Source of the DNA: Isoptericola cucumis
GTDB taxonomy: Bacteria; Actinomycetota; Actinomycetes; Actinomycetales; Cellulomonadaceae
Assembly: GCF_014635665.1 (NCBI RefSeq)
Contig: NZ_BMDG01000016.1
Location: forward strand, 48,547 to 112,546
Direction: 5' to 3'
DNA: 64,000 nucleotides
The position numbers were made by a program, and so were the translations under genes. Below, in pieces: positions 7,805-15,514 of this stretch; within the stretch, counting starts at the first letter, position 1; every line of letters begins with the position of its first letter. The notes under the pieces are model-generated. The model had not been told where the DNA came from and did not search any database. It worked only from the letters and a program-made list of their open reading frames with translations.

Positions 7805-8382
7805 GACGCCACCTCCGCCAGGGCAGCCGGGGGACGAGCGGCGCGCAGCGTCCACCCCCACCAGATCAGCCGGTCGAGCATCGCGCGCATCGCCCGGTCG
7901 GGCCCCGCCGGGGAGCCAAGGCACCCACCGTCGTCGAACATGTCCCAGACCCGCACCAGCGTGACCGACTCCCGGACCGTGACCGCGTCCAGCTCCGCGA
8001 AGACCTGCCGCAGCTGCTCGACGGAGCGCGCCCCGCCCGCGCCGCCGCCGTAGGAGACGAACGCGACCGGCTTGGCCTGCCACTCGTCCACGACCGAGTC
8101 GATCGCGGTCTTCAGGTAGCCGGGGTAGCCGTGGTTGTACTCGGGCGTCAGGACGACGAAGGCGTCGGCCGCGTCGACGCGCGAGCGCCACCGCTCCGTG
8201 TCTCCCCCGCCGTCGAGCCCGGCGGGCAGGTCGAGCTCCATGAGGTCGACGACGTCGAGACAGGTCCCCCCGTGCGCCACGATGCGGGCGGTGGCCCAGG
8301 CGGCGACGGTCGATCCGAACCGGTCGGGGCGGACGCTCGCGACGACGAGCACGACGCGAAGATCGGCAGTGGGGTGGGACAT
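7801..8382 (-). CDS. NADPH-dependent FMN reductase family protein
   Basis: A 193-aa flavodoxin-fold reductase (PF03358). The N-terminal strand-loop VVLVVASVRPDRFGST binds the FMN phosphate, and VVLTPEYNHGYPGYLKTAID near residue 80 is the family signature, followed by FVSYGGGAGGARS. It likely reduces FMN, quinones, or azo/nitro aromatics with NAD(P)H. The ATG at 8382 lies 17 bp after the LacI gene stop. The frame extends upstream but enters the regulator gene, so that longer version is rejected. It overlaps the N-acetyltransferase by GTGA. Confidence 0.88.
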   Translation of the reverse strand: MSHPTADLRVVLVVASVRPDRFGSTVAAWATARIVAHGGTCLDVVDLMELDLPAGLDGGGDTERWRSRVDAADAFVVLTPEYNHGYPGYLKTAIDSVVDEWQAKPVAFVSYGGGAGGARSVEQLRQVFAELDAVTVRESVTLVRVWDMFDDGGCLGSPAGPDRAMRAMLDRLIWWGWTLRAARPPAALAEVAS

Positions 8383-8399
8383 GGCCTTTCCTCTCTCGG

Positions 8400-9461
8400 T
8401 CAGGAGTGGTGCGGGGCGGTGCCGGTGGTGGTGCGGACGACGAGCTCCGTGGGCAGGAGCACGCGGTGGGCGGTGAACGACGGGTCGAGGAGCATCCGGC
8501 CCAGCGTGCGGCCCTTCTCCCGGACCGGTTGGTGGACGGTCGTCAGCCCTTCCTGGGCCGCCTGCGGCAGGTCGTCGAAACCCGTGACGGAGACGTCCAC
8601 CCCCGGCCGGACGCCACGGCTGCGGAGGGCCTCGAGCACCCCGAGCGCCAGGACGTCGGACGTGGCGACGACGGCGGTGACCCACGGGTCGCGCGCGAGG
8701 ATCGCGTCCACGGCACGACGGCCCGACCGCGCCGTGTTGGTGCCGGCGTCCACGACCATCACCTCGTGGGGCTCCAGCGCCTCCCGGACACCCTCGAGAC
8801 GGCGCCGCGCGTACGGGAAGAGCGGCCGGTGGTCGGCGGGCTCGACCCGGGGCCTGCCGTCACCGGTGCTGTCGGCGACGAACGCGACCCGCCGGTGCCC
8901 CAGGCTCCGCAGGTGCTCGCCGAGCGCCCTGCCCGCGCCGGCGTCGTCGACGACCACGCTGCGCCCGCCGCCCTCGTCGGTGGTGCGCACGAGCGGGACG
9001 TCCCGCTCGGCGAGCACCCGCAGCATCGGGTGGTCCGGCTGGACGCCGTCGGCGATGGCCCCGTCGACCGCCGCCCGGCGCACGCCGTGCACCAGGCGCA
9101 TCTCCTCGTCGCGCGAGTACGTGCGGGACGAGACGTGGGGACCCACCGGCATGAGAAGGATGTTGGAGCCTGCCTCCGTCGCGACGTCCGCGATGCCGGC
9201 GAGCAGCGTGGTGCAGTAGGGGTCGTCGAACGCGTAGGTGAGCGCCTGCGCGAAGAGCATGCCGATCGAACCGGTGCGCCGGCTGCGCAACGAGCTGGCG
9301 GTCGGGTCGGGGCCGGCGTAGCCCATGCGGTCGGCGACGTCGAGGATCCGTTCCCGCACGGCGCCGGAGAGCTGCTCGGGTCGGTTGTACGCGTTCGACA
9401 CCGTCGCCGGCGAGACGCCGGCGGCCGCGGCCACCGTCTTGATGCTCGGTCTGCTCGTCAT
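8400..9461 (-). CDS. LacI-family transcriptional regulator
   Basis: A 353-aa regulator. The first 50 residues are the LacI helix-turn-helix and hinge (SIKTVAAAAGVSPATVSNAYN), followed by a periplasmic-binding-protein-like effector domain ending in VTGFDDLPQAAQEGLTTVHQP, typical of the sugar/purine-sensing group. It is the first gene of an apparent operon with the flavin reductase and arylamine N-acetyltransferase, so it probably autoregulates. The 99 bp upstream include an A+T-rich stretch around 9492-9525, the likely promoter/operator, but no convincing LacI palindrome was found. Confidence 0.92.
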   Translation of the reverse strand: MTSRPSIKTVAAAAGVSPATVSNAYNRPEQLSGAVRERILDVADRMGYAGPDPTASSLRSRRTGSIGMLFAQALTYAFDDPYCTTLLAGIADVATEAGSNILLMPVGPHVSSRTYSRDEEMRLVHGVRRAAVDGAIADGVQPDHPMLRVLAERDVPLVRTTDEGGGRSVVVDDAGAGRALGEHLRSLGHRRVAFVADSTGDGRPRVEPADHRPLFPYARRRLEGVREALEPHEVMVVDAGTNTARSGRRAVDAILARDPWVTAVVATSDVLALGVLEALRSRGVRPGVDVSVTGFDDLPQAAQEGLTTVHQPVREKGRTLGRMLLDPSFTAHRVLLPTELVVRTTTGTAPHHS

Positions 9462-9560
9462 GGCTCTTCCGCTCGACGACCCTCGGGCTTCTTGATCGAT
9501 TTAGTAGAACGTATCAGGAGATCGGGGCGAGTCAACAGGTTCAGGTGCGGATCCGCGCGG

Positions 9561-10409
9561 TCAGCGCACCATGGACTGCCGGCCGACGACGGCGAGGAGC
9601 GCGAGCTTCTCCTCCGCCTCGGAGCGGGGCGGCGCGGTGAGCACGAGCAGCGCCTGCGTCTGGTCCTCGGTGAACAGCACCTGGCAGTCCAGCTCGACGG
9701 GCCCGACCTGCGGGTGCATCAGCGTCTTGTGGTCGGCGAAGCGCTGGTGCACCTCGTGCCGGTCCCACAGCTCGGCGAACTCGGCGCTGCGCGCCTGCAG
9801 CTCGCGCACGAGCTCCCCCGCCCGCGAGCGCGGCCCGAGCATCCCGTGCGCCACGCGCAGCGTGGAGACGAGCGCGCGCCCCTGACGGTCGCGGTCGTCG
9901 TCGGGGTAGAGCTCGCGCTCGACGGGGTCGGTGAACCAGCGGTAGACGTCGCTGCGCGCCCACCCGGTCAGTGCGGAGCGGTCGCCCAGCAGCGCGACGG
10001 CGAGGTCGTTCGCGACCAGCGTCTCGCCCAGGGCGGACAGGACCAGCGCGGGAGTGTCCGCCAGCCTGTCGAGCACCCGTAGCAGCGCCGGGGAGACGTG
10101 CGACGACATGGTCATCCGGTCCGGGGTCCCGCGGCCGGCGACCCGGAACAGGTAGTCCCGCTCGTCGTCGGACAGGCGCAGCGCCCGCGCGAGGGAGGCC
10201 AGCATCTGCTCGCTGGGCTGCGGGCCGCGCTGCTGCTCCAGGCGGGTGTAGTAGTCCGCCGACATGGCCGCGAGCGCCGCGACCTCCTCGCGTCGCAGGC
10301 CGGCGGTCCGGCGCCGCGCACCCTCGGGCAGCCCCACGTCCCCGGGTCGTACGGACTCCCGGCGTCGGCGGAGGAACTCCGCGAGGGCTGCTCGGTCCAT
10401 GCGGACCAT
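9561..10409 (-). CDS. Helix-turn-helix regulator with MmyB-like ligand domain
   Basis: A 282-aa regulator. Residues ~1-85 form an XRE-type HTH (RRRTAGLRREEVAALAAMSADYYTRLEQQRG), and the rest matches the MmyB-like PAS-type ligand-binding domain (PALVLSALGETLVANDLAVALLGD), thought in related proteins to bind fatty-acid-like ligands. This family is usually divergently paired with a short-chain dehydrogenase, as here. Start ATG at 10409; an ATG three codons later is an alternative. The 104-bp spacer to the SDR holds two palindromes that may be its operators. Confidence 0.9.
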   Translation of the reverse strand: MVRMDRAALAEFLRRRRESVRPGDVGLPEGARRRTAGLRREEVAALAAMSADYYTRLEQQRGPQPSEQMLASLARALRLSDDERDYLFRVAGRGTPDRMTMSSHVSPALLRVLDRLADTPALVLSALGETLVANDLAVALLGDRSALTGWARSDVYRWFTDPVERELYPDDDRDRQGRALVSTLRVAHGMLGPRSRAGELVRELQARSAEFAELWDRHEVHQRFADHKTLMHPQVGPVELDCQVLFTEDQTQALLVLTAPPRSEAEEKLALLAVVGRQSMVR

Positions 10410-10447
10410 CGTCCGACGGCGCCGCGCGCTCCGCCAGGCCCCAGCCA

Positions 10448-10475
10448 GGGACCGCCGGTCCCCCGATGACCGGTC
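10448..10475. promoter_or_regulatory. Candidate operator between MmyB-type regulator and SDR
   Basis: A 6-3-6 inverted repeat GGGACC-GCC-GGTCCC (10448-10462) is followed by the 8-bp palindrome GACCGGTC (10468-10475). They share the GACC/GGTC half-site and lie midway between the divergent starts. Confidence 0.4.
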
Positions 10476-10513
10476 CTCTCCCGCCCCGCGCGACGCCGGC
10501 GCACGGTGAGGAC

Positions 10514-11275
10514 ATGGACCTCACCACCAGCACCGTCTTCATCCCTGGCGCGACCAGCGGCATCGGTCTCGCGCTGGCCCTGCGGCTCCGGGCCCGCGGG
10601 GCCACCGTGGTCGTGGGCGGCCGCCGCACCGCGCTGCTCGACGAGATCGCCGCCGCGCACCCCGGCGTCGACACCGTCCGCATCGACACCGCGGACCCCG
10701 ACAGCATCGACGCCGCACGACGCGAGGTGCTCGACCGGCGCCCCGACCTCGACGTGGTCGTCGCGATGGCCGGCATCATGCAGGCCGAGGACTGGACGTC
10801 CGACGACTTCCTCGCCACGGCCGAGCGCACGGTCACCACGAACCTGCTCGGCCCGATCCGGCTGGCCGCCGCGTTCCTCCCGCACCTGCGGGGGCGCGCG
10901 GACGCCGCCTTCGTCACGGTGTCGTCGGGCCTGGCGCACGTGCCGCTCGCCGCGACGCCCACCTACAACGCGACCAAGGCGGCGGTGCACCGGCTGAGCG
11001 AGGGCATCCGGCTCCAGCTCGAGCCGGCGGGCGTGCGGGTGCTGGAGATCGTGCCGCCCGCCGTGCGCACCGGGCTCATGCCCGGCCAGGAGGACAACCC
11101 CGTCGCGATGCCGCTCGACGCCTTCGCGGACGAGGTGGTCGACCTCCTGGTCTCGCAGCCGGACGCCCGCGAGATCCTGGTCGAGGGCGTGAAGTTCCTC
11201 CGGTTCGCCGAGACGTCAGGTACCTACGACGCGACCGTCGCGCGCCTCAACGCGACAGACCGGCACGCCGTCTGA
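10514..11275 (+). CDS. Short-chain dehydrogenase/reductase
   Basis: A 253-aa classical SDR with a Rossmann N-terminus. GATSGIG near residue 11 binds NAD(P), the NAG-like motif is AMAGIM, the catalytic Ser lies in VTVSSGLAHVPL, and YNATK supplies the Tyr-x-x-x-Lys pair. Substrate unknown; closest in style to DltE/oxidoreductase-type SDRs. ATG at 10514 follows a GTGAGGA purine stretch. It is divergent from the MmyB-type regulator and probably controlled by it. It ends 7 bp before the convergent M23 peptidase gene with no obvious terminator. Confidence 0.88.
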   Translation: MDLTTSTVFIPGATSGIGLALALRLRARGATVVVGGRRTALLDEIAAAHPGVDTVRIDTADPDSIDAARREVLDRRPDLDVVVAMAGIMQAEDWTSDDFLATAERTVTTNLLGPIRLAAAFLPHLRGRADAAFVTVSSGLAHVPLAATPTYNATKAAVHRLSEGIRLQLEPAGVRVLEIVPPAVRTGLMPGQEDNPVAMPLDAFADEVVDLLVSQPDAREILVEGVKFLRFAETSGTYDATVARLNATDRHAV

Positions 11276-11282
11276 CCGGGCC

Positions 11283-12254
11283 TCAGGGGCGCGACTTGCG
11301 CAGGTACTTCGCCGCGAGGAAGCCGTACTTGCTGCCGGCCTTGACCTTCACCCAGCCGTTCTTCGTCGGGTGGATCATGGCCACCGCGGTGCCCTTGCTC
11401 AGGCTCGCGCGGACGGCCGACGACGTGGTGGGCTTGGCCCGCAGCCGCAGGCCGTTCACCTGCACGTACCTCGTGCCCAACGACGTCGTGGTGGGCGAGA
11501 CGTAGTACGCGTGCATCCAGCCGACCGTGCCGTTGCGGTTGACCTTGCGCCAGACGCCCGAGCCGTCTCCCGGCTTGGCGGTGAGCTTGAGGTTCACCCC
11601 GACCGTCTTGAGCACCCGGTAGTCCGTGCCCGGGCCGGAGCGGAGGTTGACGCTCGTCGTCGTGAAGTACTTGCACGACGTCGGCACGACCCGCTTGTTG
11701 GCCCACGCCGCACCCCGCCTGAGGTCGGCGCCGTGGTTCTTCATCCACGGCAGCGGGTCGGCGGTGCGGCCCGAGCCCTTGTAGGCGTTCTTCCAGATCT
11801 CCAGGTGCAGGTGCGGGGCGGTCGACGTGCCCGTGCTGCCGACCTGCGCGATCCGCTGGCCACGCTTGACGTTCTTGCCCGCCTTCACGAACCGGTCGCC
11901 GTCGATGACGTGCCCGTACACGTGGAAGACCTTGCCCTCGGTCGCGTTGGTGCGGATCACCACGACCTGGCCGAACCCGGTGGCGGACCCCGCCTTGACG
12001 ACCCTCCCGGGCGCGACGGCCTTGATCGTGGTGCCGCGCCTGGCGCTCATGTCCTGGCCCTGGTGGTACGTGGACGCGCCGCGGATCGGCATGCACCGTG
12101 GGCCGTAGTAGGACGACAGCCCGTACGAACCGTCGGGCAGCGGGCGTACCGCGGCCTCGGCCGCGCCTGCCCCGACGAGGCCGGTGGCGGCGGCCAGGGC
12201 CCCGGCGAGCCCCATGGCGATGCCGGTCGTGGCGATACGGCGTGCGAGTCCCAT
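11283..12254 (-). CDS. Secreted M23 metallopeptidase with two SH3 domains
   Basis: A 323-aa precursor. A signal peptide (basic MGLARR, hydrophobic core, AEAA cleavage region near residue 35) is followed by an LytM/M23 zinc peptidase domain (about 45-165). That domain carries the zinc ligands of HQGQD near 64 and HLHLE near 147. Two bacterial SH3-like repeats follow (about 195-255 and 262-323, each with xLRSGPGT- or LRLRAKPT-type strands), probably binding cell wall. It likely cleaves peptidoglycan cross-links in growth or turnover. A short hairpin overlaps its ribosome-binding site. It neighbours two other secreted or envelope hydrolases. Confidence 0.93.
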   Translation of the reverse strand: MGLARRIATTGIAMGLAGALAAATGLVGAGAAEAAVRPLPDGSYGLSSYYGPRCMPIRGASTYHQGQDMSARRGTTIKAVAPGRVVKAGSATGFGQVVVIRTNATEGKVFHVYGHVIDGDRFVKAGKNVKRGQRIAQVGSTGTSTAPHLHLEIWKNAYKGSGRTADPLPWMKNHGADLRRGAAWANKRVVPTSCKYFTTTSVNLRSGPGTDYRVLKTVGVNLKLTAKPGDGSGVWRKVNRNGTVGWMHAYYVSPTTTSLGTRYVQVNGLRLRAKPTTSSAVRASLSKGTAVAMIHPTKNGWVKVKAGSKYGFLAAKYLRKSRP

Positions 12255-12261
12255 GTCCCTG

Positions 12262-12279
12262 CCCTCCCCGTGCGGAGGG
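12262..12279 (-). promoter_or_regulatory. Hairpin enclosing the Shine-Dalgarno of the M23 gene
   Basis: On the minus strand CCCTCC pairs with GGAGGG around a 6-nt loop, and the second arm is the gene's own GGGGAGGG ribosome-binding site 8 bp before the ATG. Folding would hide it. Could be chance in such GC-rich DNA. Confidence 0.3.
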
Positions 12280-12431
12280 CCCCGTTGCCCCCCGTGGCGC
12301 ACGGTAACCATGCCGACGGCCGGAGCGCGCGGGATGACGGTCGCAAACCTTCCCTGGCACGCGCGAGTGTGAAACTCTCTTACCGTCCCGCCCGTCGTCC
12401 CGACCACGACCGCTCGACCGGAGGAACTGCA

Positions 12432-14096
12432 ATGACGCACCCCGACTCGACAGCCACGACCACCCCGACCGTCCCGACGGCGCGTGCCCTCGACCGCCGC
12501 GGCTTCATCACGCTGGCGAGCGCCGGCCTGGCCGGCTCCGCCCTGTCCGTCACCGTCGGGTCGATGACGCCCGCGGGCGCCGCGACGTCCACGGACACCC
12601 CGGTCGCGTCGTCCGCCGCGGCGCTCCCGGCCGCGCGCAAGCGCGAGCTGCGGGCGATGTGGATCTCGTCGGTGGTGAACATCGACTGGCCGTCGCGCAC
12701 CGGCCTGAGCGCGGACGAGCTCAAGGCGGAGTACCTGCACTGGCTGGACGTCGCCGCCGACATGAACCTCAACGCCGTGTTCGTCCAGGTGCGCCCCACG
12801 GCGGACGCGTTCTGGCCCAGCCCGTACGAGCCCTGGTCGCAGTACCTCACCGGCACGCAGGGCGGCGACCCCGGCTTCGACCCGCTGCGCTTCGTGGTCA
12901 CCGAGACGCACCGGCGCAACCTCGAGCTGCACACCTGGTACAACCCGTACCGGGTGTCGATGCAGACCGACCCGTCCCGGCTGGTGCCCGAGCACCCGGC
13001 GCGGCAGCACCCCGACTGGGTGTGGCCGTACGGCGGCAAGCTGTACTTCGACCCGGGGCTGCCCGAGGCGCGCGAGCACATCTACCGCGCCATCCTGCAC
13101 AGCGTCGAGCACTACGACATCGACGGCGTCCACTTCGACGACTACTTCTACCCGTACCCCGTGGCGGGCCAGACGCTGCCCGACGCCGCCACCTACGCGG
13201 CGCACGGGGCCGGCTTCGACACCATCGAGGCGTGGCGCCGGAACAACGTGGACGAGTTCGTCCGGGAGGTCTCCGAGCGCATCAAGGCGCTCAAGCCCTG
13301 GGTCAAGTTCGGCATCAGCCCGTTCGGCATCTGGCGCAACGCCGCGACGGACCCGCGCGGGTCGGACACGAACGGGTCGCAGAGCTACGACAACCAGTTC
13401 GCCGACACCCGCCGGTGGGTGCTCGAGGGGTGGCTCGACTACGTCAACCCGCAGATCTACTGGCAGCTCGGACTCGCCGTCGCCGACTACCGCAAGCTCG
13501 TGCCGTGGTGGGCCGACGTCGCCGCGCAGTCGGGCGCCCACCTGTACGTCGGCGAGGCGCTGTACAAGGTGACGTCCGGGGTGTTCACCGACCCGGCCGA
13601 GCTGAGCAACCACCTCACCTACTGCGCCGAGGTCACGGAGGCCGGCACGCCCGTGCACGGCAACGTGCACTTCTCCGCGGTGCACGTGCCGCAGGACCCG
13701 CAGGGCTCGATGTCCCGGGTGCGCGCCGACCACTACGCCCACCCCGCCCTGGTCCCCGCGATGCCGCACCTGCCACGCACGCCGGTGCGCGTCCCCGTGC
13801 TGACGCACGTCGGCGCCACCGGCGACGGGGTGGAGCTGCACTGGGTGGACGCGGCGCCGCACCGCGCCCGGGCGACGTCGTTCGCCGTCTACCGCGTGCC
13901 CGGACGACACGGCGGACCCGACGCCGTCGACGTGGACGACGCGACCCACCTCCTCGCCACCGTCCGGTCGTCGGGGCGGGTGCTGCAGCAGCTCACCGAC
14001 ACGACGGCCTTGCCCGGCGAGCGGTACACCTACGTGGTGACGGCGCTCGACCGGGTGTGGAACGAGTCGGGCCCGAGCCGCCCCCGCCACGTCTAG
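12432..14096 (+). CDS. GHL10 (DigH/YngK-like) secreted glycoside hydrolase
   Basis: A 554-aa protein. A Tat-type leader (LDRRGFITLASAGLAG, residues ~20-36) directs export. Residues ~75-430 are a glycosyl-hydrolase-like family 10 (PF02638) domain, with RAMWISSVVNIDWPS, the strand-end acidic pair in HFDDYFYPYP near 235, and a long TIM-barrel region. The C-terminal ~100 residues look like a fibronectin-III-like module. The E. coli member DigH cleaves denuded glycan strands of peptidoglycan, so a cell-wall role beside the M23 peptidase is likely. ATG at 12432 has GGAGGAA upstream. Divergent from the M23 gene across 177 bp. Confidence 0.88.
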   Translation: MTHPDSTATTTPTVPTARALDRRGFITLASAGLAGSALSVTVGSMTPAGAATSTDTPVASSAAALPAARKRELRAMWISSVVNIDWPSRTGLSADELKAEYLHWLDVAADMNLNAVFVQVRPTADAFWPSPYEPWSQYLTGTQGGDPGFDPLRFVVTETHRRNLELHTWYNPYRVSMQTDPSRLVPEHPARQHPDWVWPYGGKLYFDPGLPEAREHIYRAILHSVEHYDIDGVHFDDYFYPYPVAGQTLPDAATYAAHGAGFDTIEAWRRNNVDEFVREVSERIKALKPWVKFGISPFGIWRNAATDPRGSDTNGSQSYDNQFADTRRWVLEGWLDYVNPQIYWQLGLAVADYRKLVPWWADVAAQSGAHLYVGEALYKVTSGVFTDPAELSNHLTYCAEVTEAGTPVHGNVHFSAVHVPQDPQGSMSRVRADHYAHPALVPAMPHLPRTPVRVPVLTHVGATGDGVELHWVDAAPHRARATSFAVYRVPGRHGGPDAVDVDDATHLLATVRSSGRVLQQLTDTTALPGERYTYVVTALDRVWNESGPSRPRHV

Positions 14097-14145
14097 GCCG
14101 GACGCACGACGCCGAACGGTTGCACCGAGCCATCAACCGGGACAC

Positions 14146-14151
14146 TGTGAC
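14146..14151 (+). promoter_or_regulatory. TGTGAC element upstream of SGNH hydrolase
   Basis: GACACTGTGAC precedes the SGNH gene by about 38 bp. The same TGTGAC/GTCACA hexamer recurs upstream of two other envelope-related genes in this window (near 41901 and 48078). It resembles the GTCACA core reported for mycobacterial MtrA. A single copy here, so weak evidence. Confidence 0.25.
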
Positions 14152-14188
14152 CTGTGCCACCATTGCAGACCTGGAACAGGAGTCGATG

Positions 14189-15478
14189 ATGCCTCGCACC
14201 GGTCCAGCGCTCCGGCGCACCCTCGCCCTCGCCCTCACGGCGGCCACGGCCGTCGCGGGCGTCTCCGCCGCGGCACCGCCCGCCACCCCCGAGGCCGCTC
14301 CCGCCCAGGCCGCCGGCCACGGCGGCGGCGGGGGCGGCCACGGCGGCGGGGGCGGCGCCGACCAGGTGGTGACCTGGGGCGCGAGCGCCGACACCGTCCC
14401 CGGGTCGCTCGACGACCAGACGGTCCGCAACCTGGTGCACACCAGCATCGGCGGGCGGAACGTCCGGGTCGAGGTGTCGAACGCGTTCGGCACCGAGCCC
14501 GTGACGTTCGACTCCGTGTACGCCGGGATCCCCGCCGACGAGGACGACCCGGCCGCCGACCTCGCGCCCGGCAGCAACCACGAGGTGACGTTCTCCGGCA
14601 GCTCGAGCGTCACCGTGCCGCCCGGCGCGCAGGCGCTGAGCGACCCGGTGGACTGGGACGTCCCCGCCGACACGACGCTCGCGGTGAGCGTGCACGCCGC
14701 GGGCGAGCAGGGCGCGCTCACCGGCCACAACCTCGCGATGTCGACCACCTACGTCTCCGAGCCCGGCGACGTCGCCGCCGACGAGAGCGGCGACGCCTAC
14801 ACGCAGACCGAGGAGCACTGGTACTGGGTGACCGGCCTGGTCGTGGACGCGCCGCGCCAGGTCGACACCCTCGCCCTGCTGGGCGACTCGATCACCGACG
14901 GGCACAGCTCGACCGTCGACGCGAACCACCGCTGGCCGGACCTCCTCGCGGACCGGCTCGCCGAGGAGCCGCTCCCCCATCGGTACGGCGTGATGAACCA
15001 GGGCATCTCCGGCAACCGCGTGCTGGTCGACAGCGCCGGGGTGAGCGCCCAGGCGCGCTTCGACCGCGACGTCCTGGCGAAGCCCGACGTCGAGACCGTG
15101 GTCCTGCTCGAGGGCATCAACGACATCGGCAACGGCGACGCCACCTCCGCGGACCAGCTCGTCGCGGCGTACCGGCAGCTCATCGCCCGCGCCCACGCGG
15201 CGGACGTGTGCATCGTCGGCGCGACGCTCACCCCGTTCGAGGGCGCCTTCTACTACAGCGAGGCCAAGGAGGAGGTGCGCGCCGGGGTGAACGAGTGGAT
15301 CCGCACCAGCGGCGAGTTCGACGCGGTCATCGACTTCGACGCCGCCGTCCGCGACCCGGAGAACCCGCTCGCGATGCTGCCCGCGTACGACATCGGCGAC
15401 AACCTGCACCCCAACGACGCCGGCTACCAGGCGATGGCGGACGCCGTCGACCTGGACGTCCTCGACTGCGACCGGTGA
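14189..15478 (+). CDS. Secreted SGNH/GDSL-family esterase
   Basis: A 429-aa precursor. The signal peptide is followed by a glycine/histidine-rich linker (GHGGGGGGHGGGGG, residues ~44-57), a beta-sandwich-like N-terminal region, and the SGNH domain. The catalytic blocks are GDSITDG near 231, QGISGNR near 271, GINDIG near 309 and DNLHPND near 404 (Ser, Gly, Asn, His/Asp). Such enzymes deacylate carbohydrates, including plant polysaccharides or cell-wall glycans; substrate unknown. ATG at 14189 is preferred over the one at 14186 because CAGGAG (14177-14182) is better spaced. A strong terminator follows. Confidence 0.9.
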   Translation: MPRTGPALRRTLALALTAATAVAGVSAAAPPATPEAAPAQAAGHGGGGGGHGGGGGADQVVTWGASADTVPGSLDDQTVRNLVHTSIGGRNVRVEVSNAFGTEPVTFDSVYAGIPADEDDPAADLAPGSNHEVTFSGSSSVTVPPGAQALSDPVDWDVPADTTLAVSVHAAGEQGALTGHNLAMSTTYVSEPGDVAADESGDAYTQTEEHWYWVTGLVVDAPRQVDTLALLGDSITDGHSSTVDANHRWPDLLADRLAEEPLPHRYGVMNQGISGNRVLVDSAGVSAQARFDRDVLAKPDVETVVLLEGINDIGNGDATSADQLVAAYRQLIARAHAADVCIVGATLTPFEGAFYYSEAKEEVRAGVNEWIRTSGEFDAVIDFDAAVRDPENPLAMLPAYDIGDNLHPNDAGYQAMADAVDLDVLDCDR

Positions 15479-15483
15479 GCCGC

Positions 15484-15514
15484 CCGGCGCCGGCCGCGCG
15501 ACGGCCGGCGCCGG
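15484..15514. terminator. Bidirectional terminator hairpin
   Basis: A perfect 13-bp GC stem (15484-15496 with 15502-15514) and loop CGCGA fill the 36 bp between the stops of the convergent SGNH gene and AbgT transporter. No T-tract, as is common in high-GC actinobacteria. Confidence 0.75.

Noticed and set aside
9492..9525. LacI operator upstream of the LacI gene
   Set aside because: The A+T-rich stretch is a likely promoter, but the best half-sites around GAACGTATC match at only about four of seven positions, too weak to report as an operator.
12254..12431. c-di-AMP (ydaO) riboswitch upstream of the M23 peptidase
   Set aside because: Often present on such genes in actinobacteria, but the conserved core could not be found in the leader on either strand.
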